A stretch of DNA of 64,000 nt from contig CM034236.1 in assembly GCA_019916065.1 (NCBI GenBank), positions 53,410,690 to 53,474,689 on the forward strand, in the 5' to 3' direction. Both the position numbers and the translations under genes were made by a program. The notes beneath the pieces were generated by a model, which worked only from the letters and a program-made list of their open reading frames with translations, was not told where the DNA came from and did no database searches. Positions 10,572 through 22,544 of this stretch are shown here, piece after piece (positions within the stretch are counted from its first letter, which is position 1; each line of letters opens with the position of its first letter). The DNA is from Vitellaria paradoxa. Taxonomy: Eukaryota; Streptophyta; Magnoliopsida; Ericales; Sapotaceae.

Positions 10572-13500
10572 GGGAAAATGGAGATTATGGAGTCACATTA
10601 GTTATGAGAGAATGACAATAATTTTCCTTTTATGTGTTTGAGAGTTTAGGAAAGGAAAGATAAGTGATTTTCTTTTTTCTAGTTTATGAGTTGAGAAGAA
10701 ATGGAAGGAGAAGAAAATATATATTGATCATTATAACCTCTTACATGCATGCAACTTTTGTTTATTGTACCTTATTTGATGGGCAAATATGGCATCAGAA
10801 AAGTTTCATTAACTAAGTTTTCTTTTCTTTTCTTTTAAGAAGAAGAAACTTAACACAGATCACAATTTACAAAAAGGAACAGGGAAGAGAGAGAGAGAGA
10901 GAGAGAGAGAGCAAAAAAGTGGGAAATGGAGTCACAACATTAATACAAAAAGGCATGAGTAGCTTTACACTTTGTCTGGGAGTTTAGGAGAGGAAAAAAA
11001 TAAAAGAAAATAAAACATTAGTTATGGGAGAATGGTGATAATTTTTTTTTCATGTGTTCGAAAATTTAGGAAAGGAAAGATAGTGATTTTCTTTTTTCTA
11101 GTTTACGAGTTGAGAATAAATTGAAGGAAAAGAAAACATGTATTGACTCATTATAACCTCTCACATGCATGTAACTTTTGTTTTATAATTTGATGGGCAA
11201 ATATGGCATTGGAAAAGTTTCATTAACAAAACTTTCTTTTCTCTTCATTTCCGTGCAACTTTGGGTGGAAAATGGATAATTTTGGGCCTCTTTTTTATTT
11301 CCAATTCTTTTCCTTTTTTTTTTCCCTCATAAAACTCACAAAACACAAGACATATTCTCAAATCACTTCTTCCATCTACCTGTGATCTATGGACGAAGAG
11401 AACTATTTTAGGCAACATAAAATGATTAAAAATTGGCATATAGTGGATTTCAAGCTGACCTCTGCGAGCAGCAAGCAAAGCAGCTTCATTAATGATGTTT
11501 GCAAGATCAGCACCAACAAAGCCAGGAGTAAGAGATGCAACTAGGCTGCAGATTAGTTCGGTGTCTTCCTCAAGAGGAACCCCTCTCAGATGTACAGCCA
11601 AAATTTTTCTCCTCCCATCTTCATCTGGTTCTCCCACAAATACTTTTCTTGAGAAGCGTCCAGGCCGACATAGAGCTGGATCCAATGCTTCTGGCCTATT
11701 AGTTGCAGCAATTACAACCACCTTCATGTCCGAGTCAAAGCCATCCATTTCTGTCAGCAACTATTAAGGAAAAATACAAGCTGTGAGAATTGTTAAATGA
11801 CAAAAATATCTGACAAACATTGTAACATGTGAAGAATTCAAAAATACAGAGAATGGGTAGCTGAAAATTCAATTCAAGAAATAGGTGAGAAGATATTGAA
11901 CAACAAAAGCTAGCAGTCACAAAATATTAATTCTGAGTAGAGTGGAATTAAGCAGTCCCACTAAATGAGGATGGTGTACGGGGGAGTCTGGGAGGTACAT
12001 AAAATTTGCACATTTACTTTTCACAAACAACATAAAATTGGAATATTAAAAAAAAAGAATGTGACAGACCTTCAGCACTAGGCGTAAAGAAATAAGCTCT
12101 GCTCAATAATAATTTATCATAAATTAATGATAAATGATGATAAAAGGAAGTACGGATATTTTTGAATCAATTCCGTACTTCAGTATTTAATGAGAATATA
12201 AAGATGCATCTGAATTGGAAGGTTATAGTTACCTGGTTTAGTGTTTGGTCTCGTTCATCGTTGAAACTTCTTCCACGCTTTCCTCCAACGGCATCGAGCT
12301 CATCAATGAAAATTATTGATGGTGAATTCTTCCTTGCTATGCTGAAAAGGTCTCTAATGCGAGCTGCCCCTCTTCCAACAAAAAGCTCCACAAATTCACT
12401 AGCTGAAACAGTGAAAAACGGTACTCCTGCTTCCCCAGCAACTGCACGAGCTAGTAATGTTTTTCCTGTCCCTGGAGGACCCACCAGCAGGACACCTCTA
12501 GGTAACTTTGCTCCAAGTTTGTTGTAGTTAATTGCTCCTTGTAGGCATAAAACTATCTATAGATAAGAAAAATGCAAAAGAAAGTCAAATGTAATAAATA
12601 TGAAACTATGAAAGGATACAACTAAAAAGTAATTTCCCCAAATTACCAGAAGATTAATGACAACTGTGCAAATTTATAATCTCCACGAACCAAAAAACAT
12701 GAGAACAGTGAGTTTATAAATTTTACAAAGAAAAATTGAGAAGCTTGTTGGTATAACTACTTTACTCTCTAGTTAAGAGTTTCATTTGTATATGTTGAAG
12801 AGTTCATAGTTCAATGCTTTGTATAATTGGTTATCCGGATGCAGGGGGGCTTTTAGATTGAGGATATTTTTTGTACTTGGGTTGGGTGGCATCCTTGATG
12901 AACACTTGACATTAGTAGTGTTCATCATGCCTATATCATCATAGTGGGCTTATTGTTAATGGTTTCCTTGTGCAATCTTATGTTTCCTTGTGTTTGACCT
13001 TGTAAGGCATAAAAGGTTGATGATTGAGGCCTCGAAGAACATGCTGGAAGGTAAGAAAGAAGAGTTGAAGGGGAAAAGAGAGTGAAACAGTGCCTTCAAC
13101 CTTTCCAGTTTCCAGCCTTCATCTGGACAATGTTCAGACAACTCACTAAATGAGGCTATCTTGGTCCAAATTGTTTGGGGACTTAAATAGAGCGTGTCAG
13201 GATTTTATTTGTATCTTAAGCTTGATCAGAGAAAGGTTGCAGAGAGGAGGGTTTTGCATTGATTTCTCATCTTATGTAAGATTTGATGAATTCAAGCTTT
13301 GTGTGTCTAAACTCCAAGGTCAAGAGCATTGATTAGATTGTAATTGGATTGGTTCAAAGCTATAAATGGTAAATTTCAATGTCTAAAAGTCTTTATTTCT
13401 TTGTTTGGATGCGAAGTTTACTTTCTATTTTGATTTCTATGATGTACTCTTTGATTAGATATTGGTACATTTAATGCCTATCCAGATTTTCAAATCAATC

Positions 13501-16500
13501 TTTAGTGTTTTCCAATTCCTTAAGCATCATTTGATTTGGTTTCAAAATAAAATCCTCCAGTTCCAATGCACCATTACTGAATTGGAATTGATTTATAGTT
13601 GATTTACCATTCATTGTTGAGAATCAGTCCATTACATGCAAAATCAATGTTCAAGGCCTCTTTCAAATTCAAGACTCTTTTTAGATTTCAACATTGAATT
13701 CGGAAACTTTTAAATTCCATTGTTTCAACAACTAATTTTTACAATTTCAATTTCTAATCACGAACCAGTTACCCAAAAAAAAAAAAAAAATCTAATCATA
13801 AATTAGCCTGAGAGATGGTTAGAATTGAAGTGAATACCCTTTTTCCTGTGGACAAAACCCGGCTTGCCAGGTTTATTACTTGGTGGCACTCCTCCACGTG
13901 GGAGGGAAGCACCGAACAGAGGTCCATCAGTTCCCTTGATGCCATCTTCTTTATGAAACTTTATTTAATTATCACATTAAAAAGGAATAAAAATTTTACT
14001 CTCAAGCAACATATTCGATGCCTAGAAGGCACTTTGGTTTATACAGAATAATTAACTACATTGGCTTACCAAATAAAAAATAGCATTGTTCAAATTTTTA
14101 AATTTTACATTAGTTATTTAAGATAGCTTGATGGCTTGGTTTATTTTTCATTCTTGCATTTTTAGAGCCTTATGATGGGTCTTGACACGTGATCAAGGAC
14201 ATGCTAAACTGGACCTTAGAATAAAGCACCCTGTATATATGCTAGTCTAAAATATAAGAGGTGTTTATTCAAATAACCGAATAGTTAACTGTACAGTTTC
14301 TACACTCTTCTCCCTCCCAACTTAACTCATCTTCTTATAGCTCCTATTTTTCAACTTGTATCTCAAGTTTCATTTTTTTTTCCCTTCTTCTTCTTCACTT
14401 CTCCCCTTCTTTTGTAGTAATTCGGAGATTGGTCTTGCTGCACGATCCATGCGAACAGAGGCTTCTCACAACATTATCCAGTAAGATCCAATCAGACATC
14501 ACGTTCTCCCTTTCTATTTCCCCTCGTCTGTTAACAACTTAACCCTTTCTGCAGGTCAATAGCTTCAATGTTCTACAATTCCGAAATCTGCCCAGAACTT
14601 AATTGGTTCGACTAATGCATCAGCTAGTTGAATCCTTAGATTGCAAATTCTAGACCCTACTGCCCCTTTGCTTAAGGTCACTATCCAATTTCTATTCTCA
14701 TGTTTGATTGCTTTGTTGGCAGTCTTAAGATTGTAATAATCTGATGGCTGAATTGAGTTTTGTAACTGAAATACTATTAGTTTGTTTAACTTTACTGGAA
14801 TATTCTTCTTGTTATCTTTTATTGGGTATTTTGCTTCACAATTGATTTTTAGATCTAAATTATCTCACATAAGGTTTTCCATGGCTCAAGTAAACCTAGA
14901 TCTGCATTTAGATCCACCATTTCAGAATAAAATTCAGACAAGTAATTGCAGATTTAGAAAACAAAGCAAATTCTAAAGCTTTAAGCTTGTGATATAATTA
15001 CCATCTATAGTCCAGAAAGCACCGAAGTTTTAACTTTAACAACAAACTTGGACCCTTAGCTAAACTGAATTTAGCAGTATGCAAATTAAACAACATTGTC
15101 AAATCAGCAAGAATATTCACATCATACATCAGTTGATCAACCTATTCCAGCATGGAGTGTGGACTGCAGAGTATCAATGAAAAGTGCTACCTAAAATTTA
15201 ATCAACTCAACTTAACAAATCCTTAGTCCCAAACAAGTTGGGGACAAAAGCTTGCCATGCAATAGAGTCCTGGGCACAAGTGAAACTTCATGTTACCATG
15301 TACTTGGGAAGACGAATGAAAATGCTTACAACTAATCGCAATCTTACTTACTGAAGGTCATATAGTTTCTAAATGTATCAAATTATTCAAGCAAAAACCC
15401 ACATTTGAGCTGCCCTCTCAGTAATACATCAGTTTGCTAACAAAACAAACTTAAGAAACTCATATACTTAAGTAACGTTAATAATAAAAGATAGCTTACC
15501 TCCATAAGCTCTACCTTAGCAGTATCAACACCCTCCACATCACTGAAGCCAACCATCTGGTTACTAGGTCGTCGTTTTCTTGCAGGACTATTAGCAGCAG
15601 AGAGTTGACGATAAAGAAGCCACATTAAAGGAGTCAAAGGAATCCATAAAGATAACACAGTAATCAAGATACTCCTCATCGACATAAGTACCGATTGAGG
15701 GGCAGAACTGTATGTAGTTCCTTTTTCCCTCATCAAAGTTAAAAGATAGATCTCATCGTGGTCTATCTTTCTTGTAGAGTACTGCCACAGGGGTTTAGAA
15801 GCTTTGGCCCTCGTCAATTTTCTCAAAACATTTGAACCTCTTACTCCTTGGCCTCTCACAACATCGCCGGTTGCAGCCGCATCAACCACATTCTCATCTT
15901 GTATGTTGCTTGCTAGGGGTTCATCTTCTGATCCTCGAGTTTTCTCAACACTCCACAAATTGGTGTTGTAGTATATACGACGAGATCCCTCCTCAAATAA
16001 AACCTTTGTCACTGCCCCATTTTGAAGACTCATTACCAAGTCTGAGTAAGGGACAACTTTTGGTGATGGCATTGCTGTTAATTTCAGAAACAAATAGCAG
16101 AGCCCCAGTGCAAGGGAAACTGAAGTGGAAATGGTCACTTTTTTAATATTCTTGCGTATGAACACTCCAATGCTATTCAATATCGACTGGATTGACACCC
16201 TCTTCAATCTCATCGACAACAATCTGAGTCTTGGGCGCAATCTTAATGAAAACCTATTTCTTAGACCAACATTTTCTCTTCTTCCCAAGTGGGTTTCTTT
16301 ATCTTCGCAGTTTCCATTGATCACTGACGTAATTTTAGTGCTACACAGCAACCTATGTTGAGATCTACAACAACTATGAACCCCAAATAATTGAAAAGAA
16401 GCTGAACTATAACAACAGTTAGACAATGAACAAGATAGACTTTTATGTCTTCCCAATGATTTGGAATTTTCAACATGAATTCTCAACCTTTCTTGAGTAA

Positions 16501-16540
16501 TCAAGAGACCGTTATTTGAAACAAGAGTAAAAGAGCCCAT
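10173..16540 (-). CDS. FTSHI3: FTSHI3-like protease-less FtsH AAA-ATPase, plastid (4 exons)
   Basis: Exons on the minus strand are 16540-15500, 12556-12233, 11760-11460 and 10375-10173. They join in frame to 622 residues, the length I recall for Arabidopsis FTSHI3 (At3g02450). Visible parts: a long Ser/Arg-rich N-terminus consistent with a transit peptide; likely membrane segments at about 135-155 and 287-310; Walker A GPPGTGKT (373-380); Walker B IIFIDE (428-433); and the second region of homology around [16 protein letters not shown] (476-491). The protein ends soon after the AAA lid with GYQTLS, so the M41 peptidase domain and its HEXXH zinc site are missing. This is normal for this family member, not a truncation of this copy. 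Such FtsHi proteins act in chloroplast development, probably as unfoldases or in import-motor complexes. Intron 1 is 2.9 kb and intron 3 carries a tandem duplication. Confidence 0.93.
10444..11241. repeat. Tandem duplication of about 390 bp inside FTSHI3 intron 3
   Basis: Copy 1 (about 10444-10826) and copy 2 (about 10835-11241) share the same order of landmarks: TTAAGAAGAAGAAACTTAAC, GATCACAATTTA, a GA run, GTGATTTTCTTTTTTCTAG, TTATAACCTC, GATGGGCAAATATGGCAT and AAAGTTTCATTAAC. The copies differ by substitutions and by the length of the GA run, so the duplication is not brand new. It lies wholly within the intron. Confidence 0.9.
10514..10569. repeat. Long GA microsatellite
   Basis: Nearly 28 uninterrupted AG units inside copy 1 of the intronic duplication. 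The matching place in copy 2 (about 10884-10911) has about half as many. Confidence 0.95.
12557..15499 (-). other. Large intron 1 of FTSHI3
   Basis: Almost 3 kb between a GTAAGC donor and a CTATAG acceptor. I found no extra in-frame exon; the flanking exons join in phase 0 and reproduce the family length. It includes a pyrimidine-rich stretch near 14330-14420 and a short RTE tail near 15203. Several short reading frames here have no recognisable motif. Confidence 0.6.
15203..15250 (-). mobile_element. Short RTE/SINE-type 3' tail remnant
   Basis: The stretch with CTTAGTCCCAAACAAGTTGG resembles the conserved 3' end shared by plant RTE LINEs and some SINEs, lying within FTSHI3 intron 1. Only the tail is recognisable. 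Confidence 0.4.
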
Positions 16541-16930
16541 TTTCGATTACGAATCCCCCATGAAACCCAGAAAGAATTAGAATCCCATATTGGATTTTCT
16601 TCAAGAAGAACACAGTCACAGAAGCAAAAGCTGTGATGGAACTATGAAATTGACCAGCTTTCTCGGAGGCAAAAAAGCAGTACCTGGTCTGATGAGGACT
16701 TTCTTCGGCTGGTTGGTCGTCTTGATGATGAGAAGATGATAACAGTAATGAGTTTCTGTGAAGATATTTGCATCCACATAAATATATGCCATGAATGGGG
16801 TTTCATTTGCAACAAAATTTCTTGGGATGGGGAAATATTGATATTTTATACAAATGCAGTTCAAATAAGTAATATTTCCCAGAAATTTGATTTCGGGCTG
16901 TTAGGGCTAGGGGCCATAAAGTGTGGCTTC

Positions 16931-16987
16931 GGCCCAATTAGAAATTCGTATGCTTCTAAGCCCATTTCAAGGGATACCAAATGGGCC
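16931..16987 (-). promoter_or_regulatory. Cluster of site II (TGGGCY) elements upstream of FTSHI3
   Basis: GGCCCA at 16931-16936, AGCCCA at 16959-16964 and TGGGCC at 16982-16987 are three TGGGCY motifs within 57 bp, about 390-450 bp upstream of the FTSHI3 ATG. Site II clusters are TCP-factor targets typical of plant housekeeping genes and nuclear genes for organelle proteins. Confidence 0.45.
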
Positions 16988-17025
16988 TAGACTGATAACT
17001 TTCAATAAGTAGTCGGTTGATTACA

Positions 17026-17172
17026 AAGACTCCGTTTGAAATGATAAAAAATTTTGAAAAAATGATAAAAAATATTAAAAAATTATTCACATTTTATTTT
17101 GCTGCACAAATTATGAATTCATAATTTATCTTATTTTATCTCACTTTTTGTCACTCTAAATGTATCTAAAAT
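17026..17172. mobile_element. Small MITE-like repeat (same family as 3832 and 19999)
   Basis: About 147 bp starting near CTCCGTTTGAAATG and ending near ACTCTAAATGTATCT. It contains the shared block ATTTTATCTCACTTTTTGTC. Termini are only vaguely inverted and no target duplication is clear. Confidence 0.4.
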
Positions 17173-18663
17173 TAGCTTAATTTGGTATCAAGCAGCCGGC
17201 CTTTTTTTTTTTTTTTGGCCATTTTGTTTTACTTTTATTAGTTTTTTTTATCTGAATTTTAAAATAAATATTTAAAATACGAGAACCTACTTGTGAGTGA
17301 TTTTTTCTTACCTGAGTTTTATATTTTGACTAATTTTTTTCCTTCTTTTTTTTTTTAAATATGGCTCATATGCTTAAAAATTACTAAACAAAAAAATTTT
17401 AATTAAATTTTAATAAAAAAAATCATATATGACAAAAAATTAGCTAAAAAGAAGATCAACTAATCTTTTATTTACCAAACTAAGCCCGTAAATTAAATTT
17501 AGATATAAATTATAACTTATTTAACTTTGAACTTGGTTTAACTCAGTTCGATAAATTTAAATTTATATAACTTATATGTAATTAATTAAAAAGTTTAACA
17601 AGTCAAGTTAAATACATTTTTAAATTCAATAAAAAATTTATTATTTCGCTTAATTTGATTCGTTTTTACAAAATTTAATTAATTAGAGTTTTTAATAAAA
17701 TTGACTAACAAATATAATAAAACTCTACTAATTTGTTGTCTAATTAAGAACTTGTTCAATTTATAAAAGTATGAAATAATTTAATATACAAAAATACAAG
17801 AATATAAGAAAAAAAAGAAACTAAGGGTGGTTAAATAATTTCATTTTTGCAGTTGTTGGCACAAAATGTGTAATTTATTTTAAAAAAAAAAACTGAAAAG
17901 TTACCAAACCCTTTTTGAGGCTTAATATTAATACATTCCTTTGGAACTATAACAAAATAAATATTCTCTACTTTTATAGCTTATCTTGACTGCCATAACT
18001 AAAAATAATTAATTTATGTGTCATTTGATTTATTTTTCTATTTTTTATTTTATGTTTTGAATTTATTTTTTATTTTATATTTTTGAAAATAAAGAAAACA
18101 TCTCAAAACTTATTTGGTTACTTGTATTTTTAATTTTTTTTCAAAAACAGAAAATGAGTTTACATACAAAATAAAAAATATTAAAAAATCATTTTGAGAG
18201 TTTTTAACAAAAAAACAAGAAAAATCTAAAAATAAAAAAATGAAGTAGTTTCTACTTCCTCATTTTAAGATTTTTAACACATAAAACAAAAATTAAAAAA
18301 ATAAAAAACAAAAAAGTAAATTAAATGTCACGTTAATGTTTTGTCCTTATTAAAATTTTTAAATTTCTTTTTAATACCAATATATATTGCTATTATGTAT
18401 GACTATATAAAAATATGAAAGTATGAATACTTGAAAAATATTTTTTGAACAATTACCAAAAATATGTTCATAAAAATCATAAATACTTATTATTTTTTAA
18501 TAAATTGAAAATTTTTTATGATTATATATTATATTGTATGTATACACTACAAATGTTACTATTATTACTATATAAAAGTATGACTATATAAAAGTATAAA
18601 TATTTGAAAATAATTTTGAATAAAAATATCCTCATAAAAATCATAAATACCTAAAAACAACCT
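17173..18663. other. Very AT-rich spacer
   Basis: Long A and T runs and short repeated words, no coding signal on either strand. Near 18415-18660 a phrase containing AAATATGTTCATAAAAATCATAAATAC is repeated in degenerate form, so this may be an old tandem repeat. Confidence 0.5.
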
Positions 18664-18668
18664 CATAG

Positions 18669-19005
18669 AGGGTGTTTGGTAACTCAAAAATTAGTAAAAA
18701 GATACCAAAAGTTGATTTTTGTGTGTTTGGCAAAATCACAAATTTTTTCACTTTTTTGATTTGTTACAGTAAAAAGTACCACTCCATAATTACAACTTTT
18801 TTGATTTGCTACAGTAAAAAATATACCAAACACCCAAAAGTTACAACTTTTTTACTTTGTTACAGTAAAAAATTTACCAAACACTCAAAAGTTACTAAAA
18901 AAATACTAAAAATTCCACTTGATTCAACCAAACACACAAAAAAGTGCAAAAAAAAAAAAAAAAAACAACCAAAACTTAAATTTTTTTTTAACTTCCAAAC
19001 ACCCT
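18669..19005. mobile_element. 337-bp MITE with perfect 11-bp inverted ends and internal repeats
   Basis: The left end AGGGTGTTTGG (18669-18679) and right end CCAAACACCCT (18995-19005) are perfect inverted repeats. CATAG flanks both sides (18664-18668 and 19006-19010) as a possible 5-bp target duplication. Inside are about three tandem units of roughly 50 bp, each with a TTTGNTACAGTAAAAA-like core. It has no coding capacity. Confidence 0.7.
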
Positions 19006-19417
19006 CATAGTTTAATAAATTTTTTTACCAAAAATATCTTTATAGAAATTATAAATATCTAAGAATTCTAATAATTTAATACATTAAAACTCCATGCAAT
19101 TTTTTTTTTTAAACTTCTTGCAATTTTTTTTAATTCTACAAATACTTAACTTTTCTTAACTTCTCTCAATTTCTCTTTCTGATTTACTGCCCTATAATTA
19201 ATTTATAGGAATAAAAAAAACACTGGGTAAAAAATGAGAAGAGAAAATAAAAATTTGAAAAGAGTTATTATTATCATACCCGTAATAGGCGCTTTTATTC
19301 TAGTTATCTTTTAGTTTAGATATTATATGTTATTTTTATTAAATATTACATTACATTATATTTTTTATATTCTTATTTTTCATTCGTCATAAAATTAAAT
19401 ACATTTAAAAAAATTCG

Positions 19418-19490
19418 CAACCGTGCCAAGTGGTAGATATGCCATGCAAGAGCAAGGGATTGCAAATAAAAGGTCGAGGGTTTGGTTGGC
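19418..19490 (+). mobile_element. Possible tRNA-derived SINE head
   Basis: GCCAAGTGGTAG near 19425 resembles a tRNA A box and GGTCGAGGGTTTG near 19472 a degenerate B box, about 48 nt apart. It is followed by A/T-rich DNA. The B box is poor and no tail or duplication was identified, so this is tentative. Confidence 0.25.
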
Positions 19491-19998
19491 AAAAATTTGA
19501 CAGAAAAATATATTATAGGTATAAAATTTAATATAAAAATATTATGTGATAAAATTTGATTAGAAGAAAATATAAAAAAGTAGTAAAAGTTAGTAAGTTT
19601 TGATTTTCTTTGACCAACAAAATGCCCCCTCCATGCCACATGTGCTGGACCTGTTTGACTACACCAAAATTCACCAAAAATCACTAATTTTAACTAATTT
19701 TTATATTTTTCTCCAATCAATTTTTTTCACATATCACCTTTATGTCACATTTTGTTACTTTTATTGTATTTTTTTATCTTTTTTTTATGGTTTACCAAAC
19801 AGGCAAGGAAAGGTCCAAATTCCACGCCACATTTAGACGTGCCAATACTAAAAATAGTAAGCAATTTCAAAAGTGAAGTTAATAAATTGCCCGCAAGTCA
19901 CGTAAAAAATTTAAAAGTGCACCATGATAGGTGAAAAAGCGGTAGATACTTCTAATTACTTGAACCTTTTAATTTATTTAAATTTTTTTTTATATAGG

Positions 19999-20147
19999 AT
20001 ATGTTTACTTTATTAAAAATCGCTGAAAATTTTTAAAAATTATTAAAAATTTCTAAAAATTATTTATTTTTTATCTCACCGTACGAATTATAAACTTACA
20101 AATTATATCATTTTATCTTACTTTTTGCTACTTTAAACACGCCTATA
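19999..20147. mobile_element. Small MITE-like repeat (same family as 3832 and 17026)
   Basis: About 149 bp beginning near GGATATGTTTACTTT and ending near TTTAAACACGCCTATA. It shares ATTATATCATTTTATCT with the PRODH intron copy. AT-rich and non-coding. Confidence 0.4.
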
Positions 20148-21780
20148 GTGCATTTTACACCTGTATTCCAATTTTGAAAATAAAATAAGACTTTAATATT
20201 AAGAGCAGTTGCACACCCCTCGTTTTTGGACCCCACAATGACCCGCTCAGTTTAATATGTGGCCACCAATTAGGAGATAACCACGGATGCAGGCCCACCT
20301 GCAATGCAAGGTCGTAACGTCTCTATTTTTCTGGTGGCCCATATGGAGCACCAACTTCTCACCCACCCGCCAATATGACAAAAATACTTTTCCGTGTCGG
20401 GTACTTTATATTATTCACTCAGAAAATTTGGATAAAAGTTAAAAAAATTAATAAAATTTTTTAAAAAAAGTTTGAGGAATATTGTAAAAGTTAAAAAAAA
20501 ATTGATAGAAATTAAAGAAAATTAGAAATTTTTGATATAAAAAGTTAAAAATTTTTAAAAAAATTAAAAAATTTTGATCAAATTTGATACACCAAACGAA
20601 TTTGGAATGAAAATAAAGATGCTTTCTACGAGGATGGAAATGGAAATTTCAAACAAATTTGGAATAAGTACAGTATACAGGGATAGAATGGTAGTCTCTA
20701 TTTCTCTCTCTCTCTCTATATATATATATAATAAAAAAGGTTAGAATTTTAAATTTAGAATATTTTTATTTGTTAGATTTCTTCAATCATCAAAATTATT
20801 TTCTTTTTTGGTCCATTTTAATTGTTTTTTCAGTTACTTCACATAAATATTTAAATTAAAATTTTAATTTTAATATACATAAAATTTAAAATTTTAAATA
20901 CATATACTTTCACACTCTCTATGTCATTTATATAATAAAGAAACTAAAGATTTAAATTAAAAATTTAATTTTAATGTAATAAAATTTTAAATTTTAAATA
21001 TATATATTTTTACACTGCTTGTGCCATCTACACAATAAATAAGCTTAAGATTTTTTATTTTTATAATTTTTCATATAAATTTAGTTTGGGTCAAAATATA
21101 TCATAATTACATTACCCTTAATTTCCTTTGATTAGTAATTTTTATTTTACAAATTATTTTTATAGTTTCCCAGGTCAAAATATGTTTTGGTATGTTTAGG
21201 AATAGACAATTTCTAGTGTATATATATATATATATATATATATTTAAACACATTAAATTAAGGATTTACACCTTAAAAAGATTCTTTTATTTGTTAAATT
21301 TTTAAATATCATATTAGATTTTAATATTTATAAAAATAGAAGAATTTTTGTACTTCTTGAATAAAAATTAATTAAATTTGGAAATTTTTAACAAATAAAA
21401 ATTCATAAATCTAAAACCCAATCAAAAGAGTGTTTGATTGATAAAAATGTGTTCAAAAAGTATAATAACGTATAAAAATTTAATGTAAAAGTGATAAGTG
21501 CTAAAATTTAAATAAAAAATAAAAAAATTAATAAATTTTTATTAATTTTGACCAAAAATACCCTAAATGAAAAATGATAAAAAGATTCCGTTCGACGAAC
21601 TTTCCAAGCGAGACGAAACCGAGGGAAGGGAAATTATGGCAAAATTGGCGTTAAAAAGTAAAATAGAAAAAGAAAAAGGCAAATAAGTGGCGGCCAATTT
21701 GCGAGAACGTCCAGCGGCCCCAAAGATTAGGGGGAGGACCGTAAATATCTCGAAAATTCGTGGCAATCCCTTTAACGCGC
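20148..21780. other. AT-rich spacer upstream of SAMDC
   Basis: Holds a less AT-rich patch (20215-20400) and an AT microsatellite near 21220-21243. Between about 20820 and 21060 the words AATTTTAAAT and AAATTTAAATT recur. The last 200 bases are richer in GC and presumably form the SAMDC promoter. No gene found. Confidence 0.5.
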
Positions 21781-21793
21781 TCGCATCTTCCCC

Positions 21794-21800
21794 TATATAA
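21794..21800 (+). promoter_or_regulatory. TATA box of the SAMDC gene
   Basis: TATATAA followed about 25-35 nt later by pyrimidine-rich DNA, which suggests transcription starts near 21825. A CTAGGGTTT (telo-box complement) at 21907-21915 lies in the presumed first leader exon. Confidence 0.55.
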
Positions 21801-22544
21801 CGCCGTAGGGTTCTCTCTCCCAAAGCGTTCTTCACCGATACGCACGTTACTCGCATAGCACAACGGATTTTCTTGAGATTCGTTTATTTCTCTACAGCTG
21901 CGATCTCTAGGGTTTGCTTCAAAAGGCAACAAAGGAATTAGGGTCCGTTTCGATCTCAATTCGAGACAATCTTAATATCTTATAGAGGTATGGCCTCAAA
22001 GATCGTTTTTTGGGTTTTGTTGTTGTTTTCGTTGTCTTGTTTATCTATAGCTTGTTTCGCGATTTCTGATCGGTTTTGCCTTTCTTTTGATTTCTAGGGT
22101 TTGATTGATTGAAGGCTCGAAAGAAGATTTCTTCACACAGGAACAAACTTCATATCTGTAAGTTTTTATGCTCGTTTTTTCATTTTCATGTTGATCTCGT
22201 TTGCTTATTTCACAGATCTATGATCAATTATTTGCATGTATATGTTCGAGTATTTCTTGTTTTCTCGCGACTCACGAGGGATATATGGCTGTATCTCTCG
22301 TGGCCGACCTTTTATTGATTCTTGTAAAGGGATTCTTATATTCTTGTTAAAATTTGATTTTTTTTAATATATTATGGACTCGATTTGTATTGGAAGACTA
22401 ACATAATCTTGTATGCAAGTTTTATCCCCCTTCTTTTTGTTCATGTTTTTCTTGCTCTTTAAATGATTGTGTGAATATAATATTTAGATTGGAATTTGGG
22501 CTGGACCACCTGCTGGTATTGAAGGGTTTCAAATCTACGCTTTT

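Noticed and set aside
11245..11459. Continuation of FTSHI3 exon 3 into the following DNA
   Set aside because: A GT donor at 11459 and an in-frame acceptor before 10375 restore the conserved [13 protein letters not shown] junction; the read-through is intron.
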